A stretch of DNA of 64,000 bases from an uncultured Paraprevotella sp. (GTDB lineage Bacteria; Bacteroidota; Bacteroidia; Bacteroidales; Bacteroidaceae). The translations under genes were made by a program, and so were the position numbers. This document shows positions 25,026-34,522 of the stretch, in pieces. Every line of letters starts with the position of its first letter. Positions within the stretch are counted from its first letter, which is position 1. The notes beneath the pieces were generated by a model, which was given only the letters and a program-made list of their open reading frames with translations, had not been told where the DNA came from and did no database searches. The stretch is from positions 1-64,000 of the forward strand of contig URKA01000011.1 in NCBI GenBank assembly GCA_900548345.1, read 5' to 3'.

Positions 25026-27665
25026 ATGCATGCAAAAAGTAGAATTTTGACGTCGGGCGTTTGCTTGTGCCTTATGCTGGGCCTTCCTCTGCTCAATTCG
25101 TGCAAGGACGACTACATGTATGACGACAAGGAACCCGACTGGCTGAACGGAACGCTTTACCAGTATCTTGAGAAGGACGGGAATTACCGTGCATATAAGG
25201 CACTGGTGGATGATTTGGGTTATGCCGACATGTTTGGCCGAACCGGAACCTTGACGATTTTCCCTGCCACGGACGAGGCGTTTGCCCGTTATTTCGCAGC
25301 TCAGGGGAAGACGGGTGATGTGGAACAATTGGTGCACGGATTGCCTGAGGTTTCCAAGAAGTATTTGCTCAACGCCTCGATGCTGACCATGACCTGTCTG
25401 GCCCATCAGCTGTCCAATGTGGAGTCGAGCGACATCGGCGGTGGTGAGGGTATGGCCTTGCGGCATAATACGGCCCTGACCTATCTGGACAAGGTGCCCT
25501 ATGTGGAGGCTGCCAATCTGCCGAAGAACGAGTTCTGGGCCAAGGTTGCCGCGAAAGGCGGAACATATCTGGCCGACAACGGAGTGCGTCCCATGGTGCA
25601 CTTCACTCCGCAGTTTTATGCCAACTCCAATCTCCTTCCCGAAGATTGGGACGTGATTGTCAAGGGTAATGCCAATATGCCCTATGACGGCAGGGGAATG
25701 TACATCAACAGCAGCCACGTGACTCCGGAGAATGTGGACATGATTTGCGAGAACGGTTACATCCATTCGCCCCAGGACGTGGTGGAACCGCTGGACAACA
25801 TGGCGGAGGTCATTGCCCGCGAGCCGGTGATGTCGCGTTTCTCTTCGCTGTTGGACAAGTTCTCCTTTCCTTATTATGATGGAAACATCGACCGTCAGGT
25901 ACGCATCAGTAAGGGCCTGCCCACGGAAACCGACGACAGCCTTGTTTTCATGAAGCGTTATTTCAACCGTATCGACTATTCGTCCGATCCGAACGGAAAG
26001 ATTGACGTGCCGTCTTACGGCATGTTGCTTTACGACCCCGCCGACAACCAATGGGGCGGCAATACGGACATGGGGGCCATCTTCGTGCCCTCCAACGACG
26101 CGCTGGAAGAATACTGGAACTCGCCCGAAGGTGCGTTCCTCCGCGACAACTACGAAAGTCTCGATGCTGTGGCCACGGACGTGATTTCGGCTTTCCTGCA
26201 GAATCACCAGCGCACGTCGTTCAAGGGCTCCTATCCCCACACGTGGGACATCATGACCGACCCGACAGGTCTGGAGATGGGCGTGAAGAAAGATGACGTG
26301 ATACGCACTTACATGGCCAACAACGGCGTGGTATATCTGACGAACCGTGTGTTCGCGCCCGTGGATTACCAAAGTGTCTATGCACCGGTGCTGGTATCGG
26401 CACAGACGTCGCTCCTGAGTCCCATTATCAAGAACGAGCAGGATGACGACTACAACATGAAGTATCACTTCTACCTGCGTTCCTTGGACAACCGTTACAA
26501 CCTGTTGGTGCCCACCGACGAGGCCATGAAATATTACCGCGACCCGCTGAGCTGGTCCATCTATGCCAATACAGGCCGGGGAACGCGCGAAATCTGGTCG
26601 TTCCGCCTGTCCAACGGTATTGTGGTGGCTGATGTATACGCCGCCAACGCCGACGGTACGAAAGGAAACTTCATCCGTACGGAGGAGGACCGCTGGACCA
26701 TCAACAACCGTTTGCAGGACATTCTTGACCTTCACATCGTGGTGGCCGACAGCGAGACCAACCCCTATTCGAACTATATCGACAACGGTTCGCTGGATTT
26801 CCTCATGACCAAGGGCGGTTCTTTGCTGATGCCGGAAGGCACCGGCGAGGGCGTTACGGTGAAGGCCGGCGGTGAGATTGAGTGCGAATTGGAGCCTGCC
26901 CACGTCGTGATGAACGAGAGTGGCGACCGCAAGGCCTATTACCAGATGGAGAATGGTCATACCTTCTTTATCGACAAGATTCTGCAAGACCCGTTCAAGT
27001 CGGTTTACACCACCATGCAGGAGCAGCCCAAGTTCGGGAAGTTCTTCGCGCTTTTGGTCGGTGACGAGGATGTGATGGCCGATATCCATGCAGACAAGAA
27101 GAACCCGGACATCGTGTCCATCTTCGGCAATCAGGCCGGCGACAAGTCGATAGGTGTGGGCATGACCGTGTCTACGTTCCAGAACTACCGCTATACGGTG
27201 CTTGTTCCTACCGACGAGGCACTGGACGCGGCATTTGCAGCCGACCCCAATCTGATGACCTGGGAGCAAATCAAGCAATGGATTGGCATGCACCCCGGTG
27301 ATGTCAACGGTGCTGCCGAGAAGGTGAGATATTTGCTGGAGTTCCTGCACTACCACTTTATCGATGCCATGTTGCCTGTATCTTCAAAGGCTGTGGTGGA
27401 CGGCGAATACGAGACGGCCGCACGCCGTGCCGTGGGTGTCGGTTATACGCCCATCCGTGTCACGGGTAGCAACGGACAGCTGACTTTCACCTGCACCGTC
27501 AATAACCAGAAGGCTAATGTGATTACCGCAGACCCCGCCTGCTACAATCTGCTGACGCGCGACATCATCGCCAACAACAAGACCCTGAATGATGCCACGC
27601 AGATTCTGGCATCGAGCCGTGCCGTCATCCACTTGGTAGACCGTGCGCTGAATTACCACAAATAA
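25026..27665 (+). CDS. Multi-domain fasciclin (FAS1) lipoprotein
   Basis: Predicted outer-membrane lipoprotein of 879 residues; the lipobox LLNSC ends a signal peptide. Four FAS1-like modules are recognised from their H1 motifs: TIFPATDEAF (near residue 78), AIFVPSNDAL (near 351), LLVPTDEAM (near 493) and VLVPTDEAL (near 725). FAS1 domains mediate adhesion or ligand binding and have no known catalytic role. It is the first gene of a seven-gene operon and ends 17 nt before the SusC start. Position and lipoprotein signal suggest a surface partner of SusC/D, possibly the glycan-binding role normally filled by SusE/F. No carbohydrate-binding residues can be pointed to. Confidence 0.8.
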   Translation: MHAKSRILTSGVCLCLMLGLPLLNSCKDDYMYDDKEPDWLNGTLYQYLEKDGNYRAYKALVDDLGYADMFGRTGTLTIFPATDEAFARYFAAQGKTGDVEQLVHGLPEVSKKYLLNASMLTMTCLAHQLSNVESSDIGGGEGMALRHNTALTYLDKVPYVEAANLPKNEFWAKVAAKGGTYLADNGVRPMVHFTPQFYANSNLLPEDWDVIVKGNANMPYDGRGMYINSSHVTPENVDMICENGYIHSPQDVVEPLDNMAEVIAREPVMSRFSSLLDKFSFPYYDGNIDRQVRISKGLPTETDDSLVFMKRYFNRIDYSSDPNGKIDVPSYGMLLYDPADNQWGGNTDMGAIFVPSNDALEEYWNSPEGAFLRDNYESLDAVATDVISAFLQNHQRTSFKGSYPHTWDIMTDPTGLEMGVKKDDVIRTYMANNGVVYLTNRVFAPVDYQSVYAPVLVSAQTSLLSPIIKNEQDDDYNMKYHFYLRSLDNRYNLLVPTDEAMKYYRDPLSWSIYANTGRGTREIWSFRLSNGIVVADVYAANADGTKGNFIRTEEDRWTINNRLQDILDLHIVVADSETNPYSNYIDNGSLDFLMTKGGSLLMPEGTGEGVTVKAGGEIECELEPAHVVMNESGDRKAYYQMENGHTFFIDKILQDPFKSVYTTMQEQPKFGKFFALLVGDEDVMADIHADKKNPDIVSIFGNQAGDKSIGVGMTVSTFQNYRYTVLVPTDEALDAAFAADPNLMTWEQIKQWIGMHPGDVNGAAEKVRYLLEFLHYHFIDAMLPVSSKAVVDGEYETAARRAVGVGYTPIRVTGSNGQLTFTCTVNNQKANVITADPACYNLLTRDIIANNKTLNDATQILASSRAVIHLVDRALNYHK

Positions 27666-27682
27666 TAAAAATACAATCAGAT

Positions 27683-30600
27683 ATGAACAAGATAAGATTT
27701 ATTTTGCTTCTTGCGGTGCTGTTCTGCACCCGGATGGCGTTCGCCCAAGGCGGTGCCATCGTCACGGGTAAGGTCTTTGCCGACGATGAGCCTGAGGGGT
27801 TTATCGGAGCCACGGTCATAGAGGTGGATAAGAACGGACGTATCTACTCCTCCGCCCTGACGGACTTCAACGGAAACTTCTCCTTGAAGATTAAGAACCC
27901 CAACAATGAGTTGACCTTCTCTTATGTAGGTTACAAGAAGAAGAGCCTGCCCATCGGCGCACGCCGTAAGTTCGACGTGAAGCTGGACTTGGCCAATGTG
28001 ATGAAGGAAGTCATGGTGAAGGCTTCCAAAATGACTGGCGGAAGCGGTGGCTTGTCCATCCCTGAGCGCGAGTTCTCCGGTGCCATGCAGAAATTCGACA
28101 CCAAGATGCTTGAAGGTATGTCGGTAGCCTCTATCGATGATGCCTTGCAGGGACGTATCGCCGGTCTGGACATCGTGGCCAACTCCGGTGACGTGGGTAG
28201 CGGTTCCGTCATGCGTATCCGTGGTGTCACCTCCATCAACGGTAACACCCAACCCCTTATTTTGATGAACGGCGTGCCGTTCGAGAGCAACCTTGACGGC
28301 TTCGACTTCGCGTCGGCCGACCAGGAGAAGTTCGCACAGCTGTTGAGCATCAGCCCTGATGATATTGCCGAAATCGCCGTGTTGAAGGACGGTGCGGCCT
28401 GTGCCATCTGGGGTGCACGCGGTGCCAACGGTGTCATCGACATCAAGACCAAGCAAGGTGTGACCGGTCCCACGCGCGTGAACTATACTTACCGCTTCTC
28501 AGGCTACAAGCAGCCTTCCGGTACGACGCTCCTTACGGGCGACCAGTTCACGTCCATGCTGAAAGAGGCTTATCGCAACCGCAACAACCAACAGTGCGAC
28601 ATCCCCGAACTGAACTACATGTCGGATTTGTTCCTCACCCGTTACGGTACGGCGCAGGACTATCCCAACTATATCAACAATACCGACTGGGTGGACGCCG
28701 TGACGCAGTTCGGTGTGACCCACGACCACACCCTGGCTATCAGCGGTGGTGGCGACAAGGCCAAGTTCCGCGTTTCGTTGGGCTTCTTCGACCAGACCGG
28801 TACGGTTATCGAGCAGGAACTGAAGCGCTTCTCCAACCGTATGAACTTAGAGTATGCCGTGTCTTCACGCTTGAAGTTCTTCGCCGAGTTTTCCATGACT
28901 TATACGAACAACGACAAGAACTACCAGGACGACGGTTACGGGCAGGACAACCTGCTGAACATCGCGCGCAAGCGTATGCCGAACATGTCCATCTTCCGCA
29001 AGACCATCGACGGCGCGGATACCGATGTCTACTTCGGCATGAGCCAGAACTCCGCCCTGATCCAGACTTTCGGCGGTAACCTCCCCGACGGCGGTACGTA
29101 TGCCATGCACCGTAACCCGGTGGCTTATGCCAAGTTGGCTTCCAACAAGCAGAAGAACATGCGTATCATGCCGACGCTGCGCCTGCAGTACGACCTGCTT
29201 GATCCGGCCGGCGACTCCAAGTTGCGCTACTCCGGTTACGTGAAGTTCGACTCTGAGAACAACCGTGACGAGCGTTTCCTTCCGCGCGACCTGACCACCC
29301 AGAACTGGAACAGTGACGATGTGAACAAGGCCTATTCACGTGAACAGGAGGCTTTGTCCATCTATACCGACCACAATATCACGTGGCAACCCTACATCAA
29401 CGACAACCACTCCGTGACACTCTACGGAGCCTGGCAGATGGACGTGTACCACTCACGCTACCAGGAATTCCAGCGTAGCGGTCTGGCTTCAACGGATGCT
29501 ACCGACGTGGCCAACTTGGGTCGTACCATCAACGGTTTCGCCAGCAGCCGTAGCGAAGGCCGCAACATGGCTGTCCTGTTGCAGGCCCACTACATTGCCC
29601 TGAACCGTTACATCCTTGATGTGTCTGCCCGTTGGGATGCCAGCTCACGCTTCGGTACGGCCAACCGTTGGGGACTCTTCCCCTCTGTCTCCGGTAAGTG
29701 GATTATCACCGAGGAGAAGTTCATGGAAAAGACAAAGAGCTGGCTGTCTGAAGCCGCGCTTCGTCTGAGTTGGGGTGTGACGGGTAACAAACCGAGCTAT
29801 GAATACCTTTATTATAGCAAATACTCCAATTATGGTACCGGCTACCTGAGCATGCCGGCCATCAAGCCGGAGAACCTGCAGCTGACCAACCTGAAGTGGG
29901 AACGCACCTCGGCCTATAACCTGGGTGTTGACCTCAGCCTGTTCGATTACAGATACCACTTGGTAGCCAATGTCTACCACCGCCATACCGAAGACTTGTT
30001 GTTTGAGAATCCTAGTATTCCGTCTTCTACCGGTTTCGGTTCCGTTTCATACCTCAACAGCGGCACGATGGACAACGACGGATGGGAGTTGGAGTTCAGC
30101 ACCAACAACATGGTTAAGAAAGGAGACTGGAGCTTAGACCTCACGTTGAACTTCTCCAATTACCGCAACACCATCAAGGAGATGGACGACCTTGTGCTCA
30201 ACGCATGGAACAAGGACTTCGACCATAACAACGGTTCTTACCTGAAACGTATCCAGATGAACAACTCCATGGGTTCTATCTATGGCTTCCGTTACAAGGG
30301 TGTTTACCAGTATGATACTTACCAGCCCGACAATCCGTCGGCTACCGCGCCTGTCGTACGCGACGTCAATGGCAATGTCGTGTTCGACTCCCGTGGCAAG
30401 ACCATCCCGATGTATTTCTGCTATGGTCAGGAGAACTACAAGTTCCGCGGCGGTGACGCCATCTACGAGGATATCAACCACGATGGTACCATCGACGAAC
30501 TGGATATCGTTTACTTAGGTAACTCCAATCCGAAGTTTGACGGAGGTTTCGGTGCTACCTTGCGTTGGAAGCGCTTCACGTTGAATGCCTTCTTCAACTA

Positions 30601-31030
30601 CCGTGTGGGTGGTAAGGTCATCAACTTGGGCCGTATGAATGCAGAAAACATGTACTATCCTTACAACCAGAGCGCATCCGTAAACTGGCGTTGGCGTAAG
30701 GACGGCGACGTGACCGAGATTCCCCGTGCCCTCTATAACGCCGGTTACAACTGGTTAGGTAGCGACCGTTTTGTGGAAGACGGATCGTTCCTGCGCTTCA
30801 AGCAGTTGACGCTGACTTACTCTTTCGACCCGAAATTGTTGAAGAAGGCGCACCTGAACGCATTGAACCTCTCCCTCACGATGAACAACCTCTGCACGTT
30901 CTCCAAGTACACGGGAGCAGACCCCGAAATCTCTCCGGCTTTGAGCGGAGACTATGTGGGTATCAGTGCGGATAGCAACCGTACGCCGCGTTCACGCTAC
31001 TTTACGTTCAGTTTGACTGTGGGTATTTAA
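27683..31030 (+). CDS. SusC/RagA-family TonB-dependent outer-membrane transporter (first)
   Basis: Outer-membrane TonB-dependent oligosaccharide importer of 1115 residues, on the long side for SusC. Signal peptide ends near MAFAQ. The order is a CarboxypepD_reg-like domain (about 25-105, with TDFNGNFSLKI and FSYVGYKK), a TonB box region (EVMVKASK), a plug with the SusC signatures DDALQGRIAGLDIV, MRIRGVTSINGNTQPL and LKDGAACAIWGARGANGVI, then a 22-strand barrel ending in a typical aromatic tail (FTFSLTVGI). It forms a transporter with the SusD encoded 18 nt downstream. Two FAS1 lipoproteins and a second SusC/D pair follow in the same operon. Confidence 0.95.
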   Translation: MNKIRFILLLAVLFCTRMAFAQGGAIVTGKVFADDEPEGFIGATVIEVDKNGRIYSSALTDFNGNFSLKIKNPNNELTFSYVGYKKKSLPIGARRKFDVKLDLANVMKEVMVKASKMTGGSGGLSIPEREFSGAMQKFDTKMLEGMSVASIDDALQGRIAGLDIVANSGDVGSGSVMRIRGVTSINGNTQPLILMNGVPFESNLDGFDFASADQEKFAQLLSISPDDIAEIAVLKDGAACAIWGARGANGVIDIKTKQGVTGPTRVNYTYRFSGYKQPSGTTLLTGDQFTSMLKEAYRNRNNQQCDIPELNYMSDLFLTRYGTAQDYPNYINNTDWVDAVTQFGVTHDHTLAISGGGDKAKFRVSLGFFDQTGTVIEQELKRFSNRMNLEYAVSSRLKFFAEFSMTYTNNDKNYQDDGYGQDNLLNIARKRMPNMSIFRKTIDGADTDVYFGMSQNSALIQTFGGNLPDGGTYAMHRNPVAYAKLASNKQKNMRIMPTLRLQYDLLDPAGDSKLRYSGYVKFDSENNRDERFLPRDLTTQNWNSDDVNKAYSREQEALSIYTDHNITWQPYINDNHSVTLYGAWQMDVYHSRYQEFQRSGLASTDATDVANLGRTINGFASSRSEGRNMAVLLQAHYIALNRYILDVSARWDASSRFGTANRWGLFPSVSGKWIITEEKFMEKTKSWLSEAALRLSWGVTGNKPSYEYLYYSKYSNYGTGYLSMPAIKPENLQLTNLKWERTSAYNLGVDLSLFDYRYHLVANVYHRHTEDLLFENPSIPSSTGFGSVSYLNSGTMDNDGWELEFSTNNMVKKGDWSLDLTLNFSNYRNTIKEMDDLVLNAWNKDFDHNNGSYLKRIQMNNSMGSIYGFRYKGVYQYDTYQPDNPSATAPVVRDVNGNVVFDSRGKTIPMYFCYGQENYKFRGGDAIYEDINHDGTIDELDIVYLGNSNPKFDGGFGATLRWKRFTLNAFFNYRVGGKVINLGRMNAENMYYPYNQSASVNWRWRKDGDVTEIPRALYNAGYNWLGSDRFVEDGSFLRFKQLTLTYSFDPKLLKKAHLNALNLSLTMNNLCTFSKYTGADPEISPALSGDYVGISADSNRTPRSRYFTFSLTVGI

Positions 31031-31048
31031 ACTTAAACAAGAGTAAAC

Positions 31049-32593
31049 ATGAAAAATATATTTTATAAGATAGGCCGTTTGACATTGTCGCTCTCATTGT
31101 TGGCGGGAGCTGCTTCATGTGACGATTGGTTCACGGTGATGCCCGATACGGCGATGGTTGCCGAGGACTTCTGGAAGGACAAGACGGATGTGGAATCCGA
31201 ATTGGGTGCCTGCTACCGCAGCATGCTCGACGGCGGCTTTGTCGGACGTCTGATAGCCTGGGGCGAGGTTCGTTCGGACAATGTGCTGTACAACAACCCC
31301 GATAAGGATACGCAAGACTTGATGGAACTGAATATCAAGCCCACCAACGGTTATACCGACTGGGGAAATTTCTACAAAACCATCAACTACTGCAATGTGT
31401 TGATACAGAAAGCGCCGCAAGTGCAGGCCAATGATCCCGACTTTACGGAGGCTGACCTCAAAGGTTATATGGCCGAGGCCAAGGCCATCCGTGCGTTCTG
31501 TTACTTTACGCTGGTGCGTACTTTCCGCAATGTGCCTTTCATCACGGAGCCTTATCTGGACGACACGCGTGATTATCAGGTGGCGCAGACCGACGGCGAC
31601 GAGATTCTGCGCACCTTGCTGGCTGACCTCCAGACCGTGGAGGACGGCGCGACGGTGCTTTTCGAAGAGAACCTGTCCTACACCAAGGCACGTGTGACGC
31701 AAAAGGCACTCTGGACACTGATGGCCGACATGTATCTGTGGTTGGGTGAATATGGCAACGCAGTCACTTATTGCGACAAGGTGCTGACCACGACATCCAA
31801 TCCCGTGCAATTGGTGAAGTCCGTCAACTACTTCAACACTGTCTTTTATAACGGCTTCTCTCATGAGAGCTTGTGGGAGTTGCCTTTCGACAGCAATACG
31901 GGTAATGACGACATGAACAACTTCTATGGCGGTTCTACCAATACGGCACCCCGTCTGATTGCTTACGGCTACCGTGACAACCTCTTTACCGACCGGAATA
32001 TGGACCTCCGTTATATCGGTTCTTTCTGGAGATACAGCGGAGACGACGAACGTGAGGTGATTCACAAGTACGTGTCTTATAGGAGAAGCATTTCATCGTC
32101 GGTAAGTACGAATGATTTCAGTCGTGGCGATACCCGCCAGCGCCATTGGATTCTTTACCGCATGGCCGATGTCTATCTGATTAAGGCCGAGGCGTTGGCT
32201 TGCGAAGGCAACCTGGTGGATGCCGCCGAGGCAGCTGCCGAAGTATACGACCGTGCCACGCAGTCTCAGGGTACCCGTACGTTTACGACTTCATCCCAAA
32301 GCCAGCTGCTTGACGAGATTCAGGACGAGCGCAGGCGTGAGTTCCTGTTCGAGGGCAAGCGCTATTTCGACCTCATGCGCCGTTTGCGCCGTACCGGAGA
32401 CATTCAGGACATCGTCAACAACTATCTGTCTGTCCGCTACAAGCAGATGAAGATGGAGCAGTCTGTGTATAGCAGCAAGCTGAGTTCCATTGCAGCTTTC
32501 TATCTTCCCATCAATGAGAATGAGTTGAAGCTGAACACGCTGTTGGAGCAGAATGAGTTCTACAAGACATCTAACGATTTTTCTAAAAACTGA
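31049..32593 (+). CDS. SusD/RagB-family lipoprotein (first)
   Basis: Surface glycan-binding lipoprotein of 514 residues that caps the preceding SusC. Lipobox LLAGAASC, then the SusD N-terminal signature (DDWFTVMPDTAMVAEDFWKD), tetratricopeptide-like helices (AEAKAIRAFCYFTLVRTFRNVPF) and the C-terminal RagB region (DEIQDERRREFLFEGKRYFDLMR). Length is normal for the family. It starts 18 nt after the SusC stop and ends 5 nt before the next FAS1 gene, which indicates tight co-transcription. Confidence 0.95.
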   Translation: MKNIFYKIGRLTLSLSLLAGAASCDDWFTVMPDTAMVAEDFWKDKTDVESELGACYRSMLDGGFVGRLIAWGEVRSDNVLYNNPDKDTQDLMELNIKPTNGYTDWGNFYKTINYCNVLIQKAPQVQANDPDFTEADLKGYMAEAKAIRAFCYFTLVRTFRNVPFITEPYLDDTRDYQVAQTDGDEILRTLLADLQTVEDGATVLFEENLSYTKARVTQKALWTLMADMYLWLGEYGNAVTYCDKVLTTTSNPVQLVKSVNYFNTVFYNGFSHESLWELPFDSNTGNDDMNNFYGGSTNTAPRLIAYGYRDNLFTDRNMDLRYIGSFWRYSGDDEREVIHKYVSYRRSISSSVSTNDFSRGDTRQRHWILYRMADVYLIKAEALACEGNLVDAAEAAAEVYDRATQSQGTRTFTTSSQSQLLDEIQDERRREFLFEGKRYFDLMRRLRRTGDIQDIVNNYLSVRYKQMKMEQSVYSSKLSSIAAFYLPINENELKLNTLLEQNEFYKTSNDFSKN

Positions 32594-32598
32594 TAAGT

Positions 32599-34503
32599 AT
32601 GACAACTTTGAATATGATAAACAGATGGTGTAAGTGGGCCGCCACGGCGCTGTGCGTTGTCGGCATGTCGGTCTTGCCCGTAAGTTGTGACAGCGACGAC
32701 CTTGAAGAAGGGGCCATGTACACCTTTACCGGACAGACGGTGGCTTCGTTCTGTGAGGAGACACCTGAATTGTCCATGTACTACACCTTTTTGCAACGTA
32801 CCGATAACCTGACGTTGTTGGGCGTATACGGGCATTATACGTGTTTCGCACCGACCAATGAGGCCGTGCAGGCTTTCTTGGACAAGTACGGTGTGACCCT
32901 TGAGACCATTCCTGAGGACATGATGAAAAAGATAGTGTACAACAGCTTGATTCGTAGCGATGGCACTACCTACTTGACCGATGAGTTCCCCGACGGAGCT
33001 TTAGGACAAGTGTCCATGGCCGACCGTACGGTGAGCGTCTCTTTCAATACGGCGGAAGACGGTACGCGAGAGATATGGATTAACGGTCAGTCGAAAATCA
33101 TAGGTGCCAACAACGAGGTACACAACGGTGTGGTACACGTGGTGGATGCCGTACTGGAGCCTTCCGAAAAGACCCCGATAGAGGTCATCGCGGACCACGA
33201 AGTATTCAGTCTTTGGTATGAGGCGTTCCTTGCGACCGGCATTTACCACCGGATGGAGGCCATGTACGACGAGTCGTATGTGAACCCTTACGAGGACGGT
33301 GTGTTGTATTACAACTATCCGGGCTGGCCGCCGTTCAAGTGTCCCGACAAGTTGAAGCTGTGCTACACCATCTTTGCGGAGACCAACGATGTATTGGCCG
33401 CTGCCGGCATCACCTCCTTGGAGATGATGGAGGATTATGCACGTCAGTACTACGGCAACGAGCATATAGGCGACTATTCTAACCCGGAGAACCCCTTGTA
33501 TAAGTTCATCGCTTACCATATCCTGGACCGTCAGTTGCTGACCAACGAACTTATCTACACAGGTAGGCTGACCACTTCGAAGTGGGCTGCCGAGAACTGC
33601 GAGTATTACGAGACACTGCTGCCTTACCATATTATCGTGGCTCAGGCACCTGCAGCCATCGGTGACGGAAACAATCGTATCAACCTGCGCCGTGACGGAA
33701 GCTATGTGAAGTATTCCACCGAACGTGGCATGTACAATATCGCAGGCCGTAACTGTGTGGTTCACGCACTCGACAATATGTTGGTTTACGATGAAAACGT
33801 GATGAGGAACGATGTGTTGCACAAGCGTATCCGTTTCGACTTCTTCGCCTGCGCTCCGCAGTTCACGAACAATGGCATGCGTTGGACGTTGACGGATTTG
33901 GGCGGCGTTTATGGCGGTTATACCGTATCGCCCGATTATTGCGGCAAGTACTTTACGTTCAACGATGCCGGTGTTTGCCTGTTGTGGGCGAGCGAAGGCT
34001 GGAGTGCTTATCAGGAAGATGAGATTAACATGAAGGAAAGTTTTGACTTTACCGTACGCCTCATTCCGGTTCCGCCTGGGGAATACGAGCTACGCGTAGG
34101 CTACCGTGCCGAGAGTTGGCGTGGTATGTCGCAACTCTTCGTGGACGGCGAGATTGCCGGAACGCCTGTTGACCTGCGTATCGGTGATAAGGAAAACGAC
34201 CCGCGTGTGGGCTGGCAGAAGGATTCCGAGACCTCGGACGACGGTGTGGAGAACGATAAGCTGATGCGTAACCATGGCTACATGAAGGCGCCTGAGTCTA
34301 TCTGGTGCTTCCAGAATGGTGGTACTACATTGCGCAACATGTATCAGGCTCTCCGTATCATCGTGGGACGTTACGACTGGCGCGGCGGCTATGGCGAACA
34401 CTTCCTGCGTGTGCGTTCAGTCGACTTCCAGGGAAAGGAGTTCAGCTGCGACTACATTGAGCTGATACCTGTAGACATGATAAAGGATGAAGACCGTGGT
34501 TAA
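32599..34503 (+). CDS. FAS1-domain lipoprotein with C-terminal beta-sandwich
   Basis: Predicted lipoprotein of 634 residues (lipobox VLPVSC). One clear FAS1 module (CFAPTNEAVQAFL near residue 84, closing with VHNGVVHVVDAVL) and a second, more divergent one (about 200-400, closing with AGRNCVVHALDNMLV). The C-terminal third (about 415-634) is beta-rich (PGEYELRVGYRAESW, then LFVDGEIAGTPVDL) and looks like a ligand-binding sandwich similar to carbohydrate-binding modules; this is inference. It sits between SusD (5 nt upstream) and another FAS1 gene, where SusE/F genes usually lie. Confidence 0.7.
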   Translation: MTTLNMINRWCKWAATALCVVGMSVLPVSCDSDDLEEGAMYTFTGQTVASFCEETPELSMYYTFLQRTDNLTLLGVYGHYTCFAPTNEAVQAFLDKYGVTLETIPEDMMKKIVYNSLIRSDGTTYLTDEFPDGALGQVSMADRTVSVSFNTAEDGTREIWINGQSKIIGANNEVHNGVVHVVDAVLEPSEKTPIEVIADHEVFSLWYEAFLATGIYHRMEAMYDESYVNPYEDGVLYYNYPGWPPFKCPDKLKLCYTIFAETNDVLAAAGITSLEMMEDYARQYYGNEHIGDYSNPENPLYKFIAYHILDRQLLTNELIYTGRLTTSKWAAENCEYYETLLPYHIIVAQAPAAIGDGNNRINLRRDGSYVKYSTERGMYNIAGRNCVVHALDNMLVYDENVMRNDVLHKRIRFDFFACAPQFTNNGMRWTLTDLGGVYGGYTVSPDYCGKYFTFNDAGVCLLWASEGWSAYQEDEINMKESFDFTVRLIPVPPGEYELRVGYRAESWRGMSQLFVDGEIAGTPVDLRIGDKENDPRVGWQKDSETSDDGVENDKLMRNHGYMKAPESIWCFQNGGTTLRNMYQALRIIVGRYDWRGGYGEHFLRVRSVDFQGKEFSCDYIELIPVDMIKDEDRG

Positions 34504-34522
34504 TCAATAAATCTCAGCAGAT

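Noticed and set aside
24894..27356. An 820-codon open frame antisense to the first FAS1 gene
   Set aside because: It mirrors the codon pattern of the sense gene, has no signal peptide or domain signature, and the sense frame has a lipobox and FAS1 motifs. Long antisense frames also occur opposite the clan GH-D genes (46612-48144 and 49095-50726) for the same reason.
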